Source of the DNA: Steinernema hermaphroditum
Lineage: Eukaryota; Nematoda; Chromadorea; Rhabditida; Steinernematidae
Assembly: GCA_030435675.1 (NCBI GenBank)
Contig: CM059623.1
Coordinates: forward strand, 8,830,012 to 8,894,011
Reading direction: 5' to 3'
Length of the DNA: 64,000 nucleotides
In this document: one piece after another, positions 32,298 to 41,988 of the stretch
How positions within the stretch are numbered: position 1 is the stretch's first letter
How the letters are laid out: each line of letters opens with the position of its first letter
Translations under genes and position numbers: made by a program
The notes under the pieces: generated by a model
The model's database searches: none
The model's input: only the letters and a program-made list of their open reading frames with translations
What the model was told of the DNA's origin: nothing

Positions 32298-32643
32298 GGC
32301 TACTACAACTACCTCTGTCTCGACTTTGCGAGACCGAAGAAACTAAGACCCGCCCCTCCGAGGAGGATCTCTAACAATATGATGAATTTCTTGTGTGTGT
32401 TAGCACCCGACCGACGCAGTCGCGTCACTGGTCGGGGCAATAAACCATTATTGTCACTACTGGTCTCCCTTATTCCTCTTTAAGGTCGTGCTCAATCCGA
32501 GCTTCTCACACCTGAAACCCTTTCGTACAACCTCTCCTACCCCCTCTACGGCGGCTCCTACCCTACACCGTCGGAAGCAACAAGGGAGCGCCTCGGGGAC
32601 CCAGCCGACCGGTGGCCACGCTTAAACTCGCCAACGAGAAGTG
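32298..32643 (+). pseudogene. Secreted-peptide gene copy 2, 5'-truncated, carries solo LTR
   Basis: Begins inside the gene (GGCTACTACAACTACCTC), is interrupted by a 214-bp LTR, and continues with the paralog's C-terminal half. One base is missing after GGCTCCTAC, and the stop codon TAG has become TGG. The 3' UTR with the conserved ACAGTATTACGGTAAAACGG follows to about 32725. No promoter or signal peptide remains. Confidence 0.82.
32316..32529. mobile_element. Solo LTR with 5-bp target duplication
   Basis: 214 bp beginning TGTCTCGAC and ending TCGTACA (TG...CA), flanked by ACCTC on both sides (32311-32315, 32530-32534). AATAAA occurs internally at about 32440. A 5-bp duplication with TG..CA termini is the hallmark of LTR retrotransposons; the internal region was lost by LTR-LTR recombination. 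Confidence 0.82.
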
Positions 32644-33143
32644 GAAGAAGGGGGTCCTGAGTGGATAGTCTGTTGAGAACTTTACTGAAATGAAACAGTA
32701 TTACGGTAAAACGGTCTTATATGTGGAGGTGTCATTGTGCAAATGGTAACAGGATGGGTAAAGCAGTGTAGGTCAGGCCACTGAAGTTGGCAGCTTTGAG
32801 GCGCCAGACAGCAAACTCTGATAGCAAACCCTCCATAGGATTACGGTACACGCAAATGCAGCCTAGAGACGGTACCCTGAACTCAAGAAGCCCCTCGGTG
32901 ACCTTCGAAAGTACCGTGGCCTCGAGCTCTCAAACGGACTCAGAGTTCTCCTCGTGTCGGATCCGCGGAGTGCTGTCTGCGCCGCTTCCATGGACGCGAA
33001 CGTGGGTCACTGTGCGATTCCCGAGGACAACCCTGGAATGGCCCATCTGTGCGAACATGTCCTCTCCAAGGGATCCAGGAAGTACCCGATAGAGATTGAG
33101 TTTTACTCCGGAATGCTAGTACCGATCTGGAGTGGACCAACTA

Positions 33144-34657
33144 TTGGGTTGTTAAGTTGAAAACGGGTCACTCTTGCAACGATTGTTTGTTTACGTAAAT
33201 CTCATATATTCCACTCAAGGTATTTGCCGCACGTAAAAACGTCACCCGATTTTTTGGGCAACATCCGGATCCTTCCTTCATAAAATGCAAAGGGTTTAGA
33301 GTCAAAGAACAGTTTTGGTCCAATTTTCGACCTGTTCACCTTATTCCGAGTGGTTTCCTCTGATTTCGTCATGTATGGACGAGCATAGACGACAGTAAGA
33401 TAGAGCGAAGAAAGTGCTATAAGAACATTTAAACAAGAATCTCTCAGCTTAAAGTGGAAAGCCATTATGAGGGTCAACTTGGAAACATAAGGCCTCGGGT
33501 AGGCGGACTTTTTGGGAATCCAGGGGTCATTTTTTCAACATTTGTCCCTTTTTTCCTTAAAGTAGCAATGAGTTCGTGGAGTCGCTATGTGGGCATGGTA
33601 GCTGCGAGTGGTAGCTACCTGCTACATGTCTCCATAGCCTGTTATGCAACTTAAGCAATTAGAAATTTTGGAGTTAAGAGACACTCGGTAATTTGTGCCC
33701 CCAGCGATCGGTCGGGTCGTCCGCTCGCTCTCTCTGAGGCTGTCTGAGCCGATTGAGTTGAGTGAGCGGTCGTTCTCGGCCGTCGTTGTTGGCGCAATGA
33801 TCGCCCCGGCTCCCAGAAGGCCTGGAACACCAGGGAGCCGTAGTTCCACCGTCTTGCCAAGAGGCCCGTCACTGCCGCCCGACTCCACCCGCGCCACCAG
33901 AGAAGTCGAAGAAGCGTTGCAATTCCGAAGTCCGCGTCGCCAGCTGCCCTGATGGTTCCCGGTTCGCCTGTTGTGCTCCGACAACGCGTTTCGCCTGCAT
34001 GCCTGTTCTTCACTCGTGCCGCCCGCGGAAGCCGCCGAAGAAGCTCCTCAACTCCGACGTCCGCGCCGCCACCTGAGCTGAAGATGGGTTTGCTGTGCTC
34101 CACCGTCTCCGGAATCAGCTCTTCGCCTCTCTGATGCCCGCGCACACTAATGGGATCGCCGTGCTCTACTCTGATGTGCCGAAGTCAGAAGAAGACCGGC
34201 GACTACGGAGTGATAATGTGTTTCTTGTGCATATATATGACGTCTCGCAAGGCGTAAGCCTTAGATACGAGAAATAAACTCGTGAAACTCGGAGTTAAGA
34301 GAACATCCGAAACGATGTCCTGTTACGATGTACGGCCAACAGAGGGATAGGTGCATTCGGTAGGTATGGCTCAATGATGTACGTGGCTGAAGGCAGTCAT
34401 CGTCCATCACACAATTAATACCATAGGAAGCCCATATATCACACAGCACTTCGCCATCACGAGGTGCCAGAAAATTGACCGTTAAACCAGAATAGGCATC
34501 CAACATCAAAAGGCGTGCAATGTACAAGCTGCTAATCATAGTGTAGAGTGGTAGTTAACTCTACTCAACAGCGCGCTGATCGATTTCACTCAGAGTCTAA
34601 AACTTATGACAATAAAATATATATGCTGAGTGACCCGTTTTCAACTTAACAACCCAA
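33144..34657. mobile_element. Tc1/mariner-type element splitting the insulysin pseudogene
   Basis: A 1514-bp element with perfect ~30-bp inverted termini beginning TTGGGTTGTTAAGTTGAAAA, flanked by TA (33142-33143, 34658-34659). It contains the RTE-derived insertion 33682-34290; the remaining ~890 bp shows no recognisable transposase. Confidence 0.83.
33682..34290 (+). mobile_element. RTE-derived short non-autonomous element
   Basis: 609 bp bracketed by a 12-bp direct repeat GGAGTTAAGAGA (33670-33681 and 34291-34302). Its 5' half resembles the 5' region of the full RTE element at 5018-8083 (translated IAPAPRRPGTPGSR against IAPASRRIGTPGSR). The endonuclease-RT body is missing, and a short 3' end (GAAATAAACTCGTGAAACTC) closes it. 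This looks like a short element mobilised by RTE proteins, inserted into the TA-flanked transposon. Confidence 0.72.
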
Positions 34658-35394
34658 TATTACTTCCAAGTACCGCGTCAATCGTTCAAGGTAGAGCAGC
34701 TACTCAGGCAACATTGACAGAAACGCAGACGTGTAGGAGGCCCTCGACCGATTCATCGACACCTTCATCTCGCCCCTCTTCACCGCCAACGCGGTCGGAA
34801 ACGAAGTGCAGGCCGTGGATTCGGAGTGCAGGAACTACCAGAAGGACGATGGCCGGAGGACACGTCTCTCGCACGGTCGTCCTGCCTCTCTCTCTCCCTA
34901 GTCCCCTCACGCATGTAATAAAGTTTATTTATACTATAACCAGTACATGTGCCACACACCCAGTAAGGAAGGTTGTCTGTCCCCTTCCGGACACGACACC
35001 CTGACACGAACTCAAACGACGCAGGTGGTCCGATTATCTAGACGCGTCGGAGAGATGCAGAGTTAGTGACACTTGGGCTCAACTGTCCGTTCGGATCGAT
35101 CAGCGAAGAGGGCCTTGAGCACGTGGAGGACATTGTCGAGCTACCGAGACGCTTCGGAGGAAGGAGAAGCTAAGCTACAATGTCAGAACTAGGAGTCGAA
35201 CGTGCGAGCACACCAATAGCCACGGTCTCTGCATCACCGTGCAGGGCCTTCACGACCCGGAGTTCGTGGAGCAACGCATTTCTTCGAAGCCTTCTTGACG
35301 AGCTTCAAGGTAGAGCCGTTTCACCGACTCTCCGAACGTCGTTTTAGGGCACACTCACGAATATGAGCGAGAGAACCTTCAATAAATACAAGAG

Positions 35395-35765
35395 AAGAAA
35401 CGGAGCAGCAGATGGTGTCCGAACTCGACGAAGCGTCCAGAAGAAGCGGTCTTAGAATGAACCGGGAGAAGACAAAGATTCTGGCCACAGAGGAAGCTTC
35501 GATTCTACTGAACGGTGAAGAAATCGAGAAGAAGGAAGTGGAACTTCGCCTGGAAGATGGCGAACGGAAGCCCGGAGAAGTGGTACAATCGACTCGAAGA
35601 ATGGTGCCCGCCTGTGAAGAGACCTCTCGGAAGACCTCGGACCCGATGGAGCGATGACTTAACGAAGAAAGTAGGCAGCAGAAGATGGCGACACCGAGCG
35701 AAACAAGAAACCAGGCAGCGATGGATAGATTTGGGGTGCGACAACGTGTTGAAGAAGATCGATAT
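35395..35765 (+). pseudogene. Internally deleted RTE 3' end
   Basis: Translates as MVSELDEASRRSGLRMNREK then ILATEEASILLNG, matching the RT thumb region of the element at 5056-7947. After a deletion of roughly 190 residues it jumps to RRKWNFAWKMANGSPEKW and GRPRTRWSDDLTKK at the C-terminus. It is a diverged, dead copy of the same family. Confidence 0.82.
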
Positions 35766-36640
35766 TCTGAACTTCTACGAGAAGAAGATATTGCCCTCGG
35801 GAAAGCGCCAGAAGTTGTCCATCTGGGTGCGTTCTACGACGAGTCATAAGGAACGCTGTGGGACACAGAAGAAAGGACCCGTAGATATCGACGATCCAGA
35901 GCACTTCAAGCGTGCTTCGCTGCTTCCATAAGATTTTCCGGAACGAACATACTCGCTTTGAAGGCCAGCTCAAATGTGTGTTTCACTTCTGTAGATAATG
36001 CGCCTTCGACTAAAGTCATAGTACAATCATAAAAATGTGCTCGAAGCCACTTAGGGGACACCATGTGTGTGATCTACAAAGTCAGTCTTCATCGTCAGAA
36101 CCAAAACAAGCGCTTTGCCTTCCAACAGTGGCTGTGAACCGAGCTGCTAAGTTCAAGTGTCAAACGATTCGAAGGGCCCTCCGAAGTGTCGTCCTGGACA
36201 ACATCGGCGTTTTTACAGTCGACAAGGTGACGGCTTCTGGATGTGTGGATCGATTTGATTGGCGATCGGTCACTCACTAAGGAGTTCGCCCGTTTTATGG
36301 GTGTGGGCGGGCGACACGATCGCTCCCGACTCGATCTTTGGTCTCTTAAGTTCTGCGCTTCTTTTCCACACTGCAAGACTTTCAGAAGTCACACCTGTTG
36401 GATACGATATACTTTAGAGCTTCTGATTCTCAGAATCGTGATCAAGCACAGCGACAGCCCGTCTTAGGGCGAGAGTTTCCCTGTTTAAGACAACGCTAAG
36501 GGGAATGGGCAGGTTGCTGTGCAAAGCCGAAATCAGAGGAAGATCGTCAATGGTGTGATTCAGTGCTTTCTTGTGGGACGTCTCGCAAGGCGTAAGCCCC
36601 AAGGCGTAAGTTTGACGATTTGCAGGACCGCACAAGCCTC
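35766..36640. other. Unassigned sequence, probably repeat-derived
   Basis: No supportable gene. It contains at 36577-36598 a 22-bp match (starts GACGTCTCGCAAGGCGTAAG) to the 3' part of the RTE-derived element (34239-34260), suggesting another fragment of that short family. Confidence 0.4.
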
Positions 36641-36651
36641 TGCTAAGTCTA

Positions 36652-37083
36652 TGTTTCACGCCTTTTTAATGGCCAAGTAGCCCTGTTGTACCCATTTTCG
36701 GTCGTTATTTTTGTGACCGTTATTTTTGGAGGAAAAGTTGCCACAGGGACACTCTTTTTGGTCCCTAGGTTACTGTATCAAGTGAACAGGCAGTGAAATG
36801 GGGGATCAGACACTTCATTGAAGGCCTGTGTTGCTTTTGTGTTTCACGCCTTTTTTGACGCTATTAGCCAAGTAGCCCTGTGACGACACAAACGGATCCG
36901 TCGGTTCCCCGTTTATATCCGGACGGATGTATGAAACAAAGGTAACTTATTCGATCTTCCATCAGAGTACCTATTTTCGGTCTTGTGACCGTTCATTTTC
37001 CAAGAAATGTTGTCATAGCAGCACTTTTTGTGGGCCCTAGAGGAGGATCTAGAGGAGGATTTTGTGGGCCCTAGAGGAGGATC
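36652..37083. repeat. Two degenerate tandem units plus short GA-rich repeats
   Basis: Unit 1 (~36652-36790) and unit 2 (~36838-37040) share TTTCACGCCTTTTT, CCAAGTAGCCCTGT, ATTTTCGGTC and TGTGACCGTT. Unit 2 carries an extra ~85 bases. At 37034-37083 the phrase GTGGGCCCTAGAGGAGGATC is repeated with a partial unit between. Confidence 0.65.
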
Positions 37084-37350
37084 TCAGAAAGACGTCCTTA
37101 CAAGCCGGCCTGATTTCCGACCACAACTCATTTGTGTCGCGCGCGACTTCTTGACCGCGTATCACCGATTTGACACTCCCTAATCACTTCCACGGCGGTG
37201 TGAAACGCGGCGCGAAGCCTTTCCTTTGTCCGGTTACGCGGGGCCACCGAGGGCGTCAGAGGACGGGCGGGGCGTCCGCCGCGGCTTCCGAAGTGCCATT
37301 CTCCACTTCAGTTCCCCACTTCGTATCTTATCTGAACGGTCGCTTCCAGA

Positions 37351-38628
37351 ATGATTTCTCTCGGCGACTTCCAGAATCCGGCGCTGCCGGACGACCAGAA
37401 GTGCACTCCTCCGCCGCCCCATGGCTCCTACGAGTTCTTCGACATCGGCTACCAGCAGCAGAACCCTGTGGCACCTCAGTTCTTCCCCCACTTCCCCTAC
37501 CCCACTTCCTACCACAGTCTCTATCCCCCCGTGCCCCCGATGCCCTTCATGACCCCGCAGACCTATCCTCCCCAGCCCCTGCCCGGGGCCACCTCCTCCG
37601 TCTTCAGTTCTCCCGAGTCCCTCGCGGAGTCCTCCTCCGACACTACTCCCCAACAGCCCTCCTACAGTACCCCCGCTCCTGCAGGCAACAACGGGATCAC
37701 GGTAGAGGTGTGGGACTCGAAGCTGTGGAAGCAGTTCGACGCGGCGGGCAACGAGATGGTCCTGACGAAAAACGGCCGGAACCCGTTCCCCAAGTTCCAC
37801 CTCAGAATCACCGGTCTCAGCCCGAACGAGCACTACAAGGTGGCGATCTCCTTCGAACGCAGCGACGACAAGAGGTACGGTAGCCCCCGTGTGGCCTGAG
37901 TGACGTCCCCCCACTCAGGTACAAGTTCAACGACGGCGCCATGGAGTCGATGGGCATCGGCGAGCCCGTGCAGGCCTCGGACAAGGTCTTCCACCCCGAC
38001 GGCACCATCTCCGGCCTCCAGTGGATGCAGGGTCCTGTCAAGTTTGACAAACTGAAGATCTCGAACACCCTCAACGACCCCTCGAAGCCCTGTGTAAGTC
38101 CTACGCCCTCCTCCAGCCGTTTAGGGCCGCGCGTTTCAGATCAAACTCTGCTCGATGCACAAGTACCACGCAGTCATTCACGTCTTTTGGGTCGACAACT
38201 TCGACACCGCTACCGTACCCCACATGTACCGCGACAGACTCGTCGCCTCCGTAGAAGTGCCTCACACTACCTTCGTTACCGTAACCGCCTACCAAAAGCA
38301 GGACCTGGTGAAGCTGAAGGTGGAGAACAACAACTACGCCAGGGGTTTCCGGAAGGACGGAAAGCACACGAAGAGGAAGAACAGCGAATTCCTCGACGGT
38401 GGGCCCCCGACCTCCCCCACAGCGCCTAATCTCCTTGCAGACCCGAATCCGGCGAAGAAGCTCAACGACTCCGTGGACAGCGGCATCAGTATCTCGCCAC
38501 CTCAAACGTCGCAATGGCCGATGACCTCGATGCCCGCCATGCCCTACCCGATGGTCTACGGAGCGAATCCCTACTCGATGCCGATGCCCGGCATGGGGAT
38601 GTGGCCACCACAGCACCCACCCATGTAG
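37351..38628 (+). CDS. T-box transcription factor
   Basis: Exons 37351-37874, 37919-38093 and 38140-38628, giving 395 residues. A 42-base GTGGGC...TTGCAG segment inside the last exon (about 38399-38440) could be a further in-frame intron, giving 381. The start lies just after CGCTTCCAG, a likely spliced-leader site. Residues 1-115 are Pro/Tyr/Ser-rich. The T-box spans about 116-310: EVWDSKLWKQFD, GNEMVLTKNGRNPFPKF, LQWMQGPVKFDKLKISN, then TTFVTVTAYQKQDLVKLKVE and NNNYARGFR. These match the T-box DNA-contact and dimer segments, though several positions differ from canonical Brachyury/Tbx, as in fast-evolving nematode members. The Pro/Met/Gly-rich tail may be a transactivation region. Nuclear regulator of cell fate by family. 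A polyadenylation signal lies near 38722. Confidence 0.93.
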
Positions 38629-38835
38629 ACAGAGGAAGCCTTTTAGGACATCTCGCACGGGGCCTCAGAAACGGGAACTGCACTTCGCGCCACAAATTAT
38701 CCAAATTGTACAGACCTAAGCAATAAAAATTATTCATCTCGCCTCGTTTGATCGGATTTGATTGACGGATGTCTCCAACGCAAACAACAGTGTTTGACTG
38801 CCCGGGGATAACCGGAACTCTGGCCCCTCGGAAAG

Positions 38836-38843
38836 TATATAAA
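38836..38843 (+). promoter_or_regulatory. TATA box of intact secreted-peptide gene
   Basis: TATATAAA lies 36-43 bases before the ATG at 38879, implying a 5' UTR of only about 10-15 bases. The ~100 bases around it are shared with the disrupted copy at 28740-28846. A strong TATA with a short leader suits a highly expressed, cell-type-restricted gene. Confidence 0.72.
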
Positions 38844-38878
38844 GGAGAGCGTCGCCCCTCGGAAGTTACAGATCGACG

Positions 38879-39157
38879 ATGATCTCGAAGCTCTTCTTGG
38901 CCCTCTTCCTCATTGCCTCCGCCGTCGGCCAGATCGTCTACGAGACGCCCGTCGCGGTGAGACCCCATGGAGACGTCCCTGAGAACCCCTTTCAGATGCC
39001 TTTCGTCGGCTACAACGCCTACGTCCCCGGCTACTACAACTACCTCTCCTACCCCCTCTACGGCGGCTCCTACGCCTACACCGTCGGAAGCAACAAGGGA
39101 GTGCCTCGGGGACCCAGCCGACCGATGGCCACGCCTAAACTCTTCAACGAGAAGTAG
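38879..39157 (+). CDS. Small tyrosine-rich secreted protein, family not recognised
   Basis: A single exon of 92 codons. A signal peptide (~1-18, KLFLALFLIASAVGQ) is followed by a mature region with VYETPVAVRPHGD, the tyrosine-rich YNAYVPGYYNYLSYPLYGG, and a basic Gly/Pro tail (SNKGVPRGPSRP). It has no cysteines. AATAAA is at 39202-39207. Aromatic-rich cysteine-free secreted proteins in nematodes include cuticle/eggshell-type and antimicrobial-like peptides; I cannot choose between them. Three further copies lie in this window: two dead (28846-30827, 32298-32643) and one diverged on the other strand (41596-41988). That makes this a small local gene family. Confidence 0.82.
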   Translation: MISKLFLALFLIASAVGQIVYETPVAVRPHGDVPENPFQMPFVGYNAYVPGYYNYLSYPLYGGSYAYTVGSNKGVPRGPSRPMATPKLFNEK

Positions 39158-39520
39158 AAGAAAGGGGTCCTGGGTGGATAGTCTGTTGAGAGCTTAACCG
39201 AAATAAAACAGTATTACGGTAAAACGGTCTTATGTATATGCGAATCCATAGGGACGGTCACTCAAGTTGGGAGCTTTGAGGCGCCAGAGGAGATCTTCCT
39301 GCTGAACTGCTTTTCGGTATCGGACTACAGTATCCCCCAATTGGTGACGTTTCGCGAACGCCAACACCTCAGAGTTGCTCCATAGAAAATGCGTGAACAT
39401 GACTATCCAAACTGATTTATTTCACTTTTACTGTAAGAAGATCTGTGAACTATATACTACAGAAATAAACTACAGGAACTACTCAATGAATTCTTCTTAC
39501 AGGAATTTAATGCTATCTAT
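39158..39520. other. 3' flank of secreted-peptide gene
   Basis: Contains the 3' UTR and a ~245-base segment (39233-39475) duplicated at 32053-32297. It ends at the stop codon of the convergent membrane-protein gene. Confidence 0.6.
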
Positions 39521-40490
39521 TCAAAGATCGATTGTCGACATCGATTTGGCGCCATTGATGATTGATAAGTCGACGCTGAAGACCACAACGACGAGCACCA
39601 AGGCGCAGAGAGCGGCGAGAGCTCCACAGGCGACTCGGCAAGCCACGGGCCACCAGCGAGAAGACGTGAAGATGACACCGGAGAGCAGTGCGGCAAAGAC
39701 GAAACTACCGAAGTGGGTTCCGTAGGCAGTGTTTCCGTTCTCGATTCCGTATCCGAGAAGACAGAAGAGGTCGTAGGCCGGAAAAGATGCGGCCACGACC
39801 AGAAACACGATGTCGAGAGAGGCCTTGAGGACCTGCCGGTACTGCATGTCGACGCTGATCTTTTCGAAGTTCTGAAAATGATAGAATAAGATCTTAAAGA
39901 AGCTATCGGCGCACCATGACTATGTTGATGGAGGTCATTGCTGCAACGGCTTGGACCATGCCGGAAAAGCCGAAGAGAAGAAGTCGTTGTTCGTTATAGT
40001 GCATCCAAAGCAGCTGCGTGACAGTTCCGACGAGGCAGGAGGGAAAGAGGACGATCCCGTAGGTGACGCTTCCCTGGCGAATCTCGGTCGTCGAGGAGAC
40101 GAGCAGAACGAAGAGGAATAGCGGGAATGTCCATTCGAACCTGAGAGGGGATAAGAACGAGAACGAGGATCGGTACCAACCCTGTGTGGAACAGATGACT
40201 GGTGACGATGGTATACAGACGCTTGGGGTCGTCGAGATCGTCGATGTTGACCGAGAACTTGACGACGAATTGGTTTCCTTGTATGGTCGCCATAGATGTC
40301 ATCTAAAGCCACCGGATCACCACGGAGAGAAGGGAGCACATACCACAAGGACTATAGCGATGACGGCGGTGACATTTACTGGAAACTTGGACGCATAGTT
40401 GGATGACTTCATAGGGTGATCTTGTTGGATAAAGATGACCATTTCATCGGAATCATAAATTTCATGGAAGGGGATGTTGGATGCAACCAT
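39521..40490 (-). CDS. Multi-pass membrane protein, family not recognised
   Basis: Four exons: 40490-40344, 40302-40181, 40140-39915 and 39871-39521, giving 281 residues. Donors are GTATGT, GTTGGT and GTGCGC; acceptors TTTAG, CTCAG and TTTTCAG; all phases fit. The start is the ATG in AAAATGG at 40490. Six or seven hydrophobic segments are visible: VTAVIAIVLV, FPLFLFVLLV, GIVLFPSCLVGTV, FGFSGMVQAVAAM, DIVFLVVAASF, FGSFVFAALLSGVIF and CGALAALCALVLVVVVF. A soluble loop (~50-90) lies between the first two. The layout is reminiscent of Frag1/DRAM-type proteins, but I see no decisive motif and do not assign the family. Confidence 0.75.
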
Positions 40491-41595
40491 TTTGATGAAC
40501 AGAGAGCAAAAGATTGTGTGTCCTAAGGCGCCCTCGCCCAATGGCGACGGTGATAAGGCGGTGTTAACGTCGCTCCATAATAGAGAGAGACTGTTTCTGG
40601 AGGGTTGCCTAGGTTAGCATATTGATTTTTTGCCATCTAGAAGCTTGTGTTGTCGAGATCGAGGTGGCAACATGGAGGAACATGATAAAGCCTATCCCGA
40701 CAGACTAAGGAGGGTCGTAAAAGACAGCACAGAAAGCTGTCACTTCAAAAAGAGGCCCTTTTGAGAAAGAATTTTAGAAAAGAACGGCTGAAATAAAACT
40801 CCTCTCATGCACCTTCTTGTTTGTGTCGTTCATATCAAGGAGTCGAAAGTGGTTATAACCCCAGTGTTGCAAAGCGCTTATCGGAGGGCAACTCACCCGA
40901 CGGACGACGGACAGGCCTCAGAGGAGCATCTTCAGAAATCGTTTTGGGAATCAGAGAAGAATAGAGAATACAGTAAGACGTCTCGGCGCTCTGATGGCAC
41001 AAGTGAATGGGCATCGGTGGGTGACATCTAATTAACGGTGAGTTTAATGAGTAAACAAGACCTACTTTGAAGGCACCTGTTTTGCTGTGGACACCGATGA
41101 CTCAGCATTTGGCACGATTGTTTTCTGTAATACGATCCAGGATCTTATTTTCGGAGTTGTGATTCCAGTTGTGGCGACGATTAGGCGACGAAACTTTGAA
41201 GCCAAAGCGCATTCACGAAGTTATTTGATTAGAGATTTGGACTCTGAGAAGATGAGCATTAGCGTCCTCCGCTTGCAGCATCTCCTTTCGCGCATCTTTG
41301 AAACAACGTGTGGAAGTGACATCACATAGAAAAATGACTACGGAAGAAGCTTCTGAATGTCAAAAAAAGGCGTGGCTATGCGATCATTAGGGAGTCATCG
41401 ATCCTCTCTCTGGAAGTACTCCGGCCAGAGTGTTGTATCACCCAATTGATGTTGTTATTTACATGCAGTTGTGGATGAATGATTTGATTTGATTTAATTT
41501 GATAGATATCCTCAATGAGCCCTCAGATATTTCAACCATTTATCATCGTTACGCTTTACGTATATCCGATCTCTCAAATTCCACCAAGAAACATA
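40491..41595. other. Non-coding stretch with GATTT tail-like microsatellite
   Basis: No supportable exon. A short GATTT repeat at 41481-41505 resembles the microsatellite tails left by non-LTR elements, so part of this stretch may be an old insertion. Small open frames near 40807 and 41087 have no recognisable content. Confidence 0.4.
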
Positions 41596-41988
41596 TCACA
41601 CACCACTGTATATTCGGATCTCCTTCACGAAGCGATCGTTCTTTCGATTTTCGGAGTTTTCACACGATCCTTGTTTTCTTCTGTCGTTTCCGCCGCTTGC
41701 ACGAGGGGCGCCCAAGTAGGGATAATAGCCATAGGACGGCGACCGAGGTTCTGTGGGCATGGAGTAGGCGGTGGGTGGCCTGCTTCCGACGGCATAGGGG
41801 GCGCCGTAGAGGGGGTAGGAGAGGTAGTTGTAGTAGCCAAGGACGTAGGCGTTGTAGCCGACGAAGGGCGTCTGAAAGTGGCTCTCAGGGACGTCTCCAC
41901 GGGCTCTCACCGCGACGGGTGTCTCGTAGACGAACTGTCCGATGGCGGAGGCGCCGAGGAAGAGGAGCAAGAAGAGCTTCGAGTTCAT
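41596..41988 (-). CDS. Diverged paralog of the tyrosine-rich secreted protein
   Basis: A single frame of 130 codons from ATG 41988; the codon before it is GTG, not a start. The N-terminal ~65 residues align with the intact paralog: signal peptide KLFLLLFLGASAIGQ, then FVYETPVAVRARGDVPE, FVGYNAYVLGYYNYLSYPLY. After PYAVGSRPP the sequence diverges into TAYSMPTEPRSPSYGYYPYL and a longer, charged C-terminus. The tail past about residue 90 lacks the aromatic pattern and may reflect a frameshift or a lost stop. A TATA box (42022-42028) lies about 35 bases upstream, as in the paralog. Probably expressed; function unknown. Confidence 0.68.
   Translation of the reverse strand: MNSKLFLLLFLGASAIGQFVYETPVAVRARGDVPESHFQTPFVGYNAYVLGYYNYLSYPLYGAPYAVGSRPPTAYSMPTEPRSPSYGYYPYLGAPRASGGNDRRKQGSCENSENRKNDRFVKEIRIYSGV

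Larger units (their letters stand above)
32872..35345 (+). pseudogene. Insulysin/insulin-degrading-enzyme-like (M16) pseudogene
   Basis: Dispersed pieces in order: 32872-33143 reads YRGLELSNGLRVLLVSDP and the inverted zinc motif HLCEH. 34659-34890 reads EALDRFIDTFISPLF and NEVQAVDSE, preceded by an in-frame stop. About 35090-35150 reads SEEGLEHVEDIVEL. About 35210-35345 reads GLHDPEFVEQRIS then shifts frame. Intact IDE is about 1000 residues; most is missing here. The first two pieces are separated by a TA-flanked transposon. Parent gene is not in the window. Confidence 0.82.

Noticed and set aside
38399..38440. Possible fourth intron in the T-box gene
   Set aside because: In frame either way; donor GTGGGC is weak, so it is mentioned as an alternative rather than used in the model.
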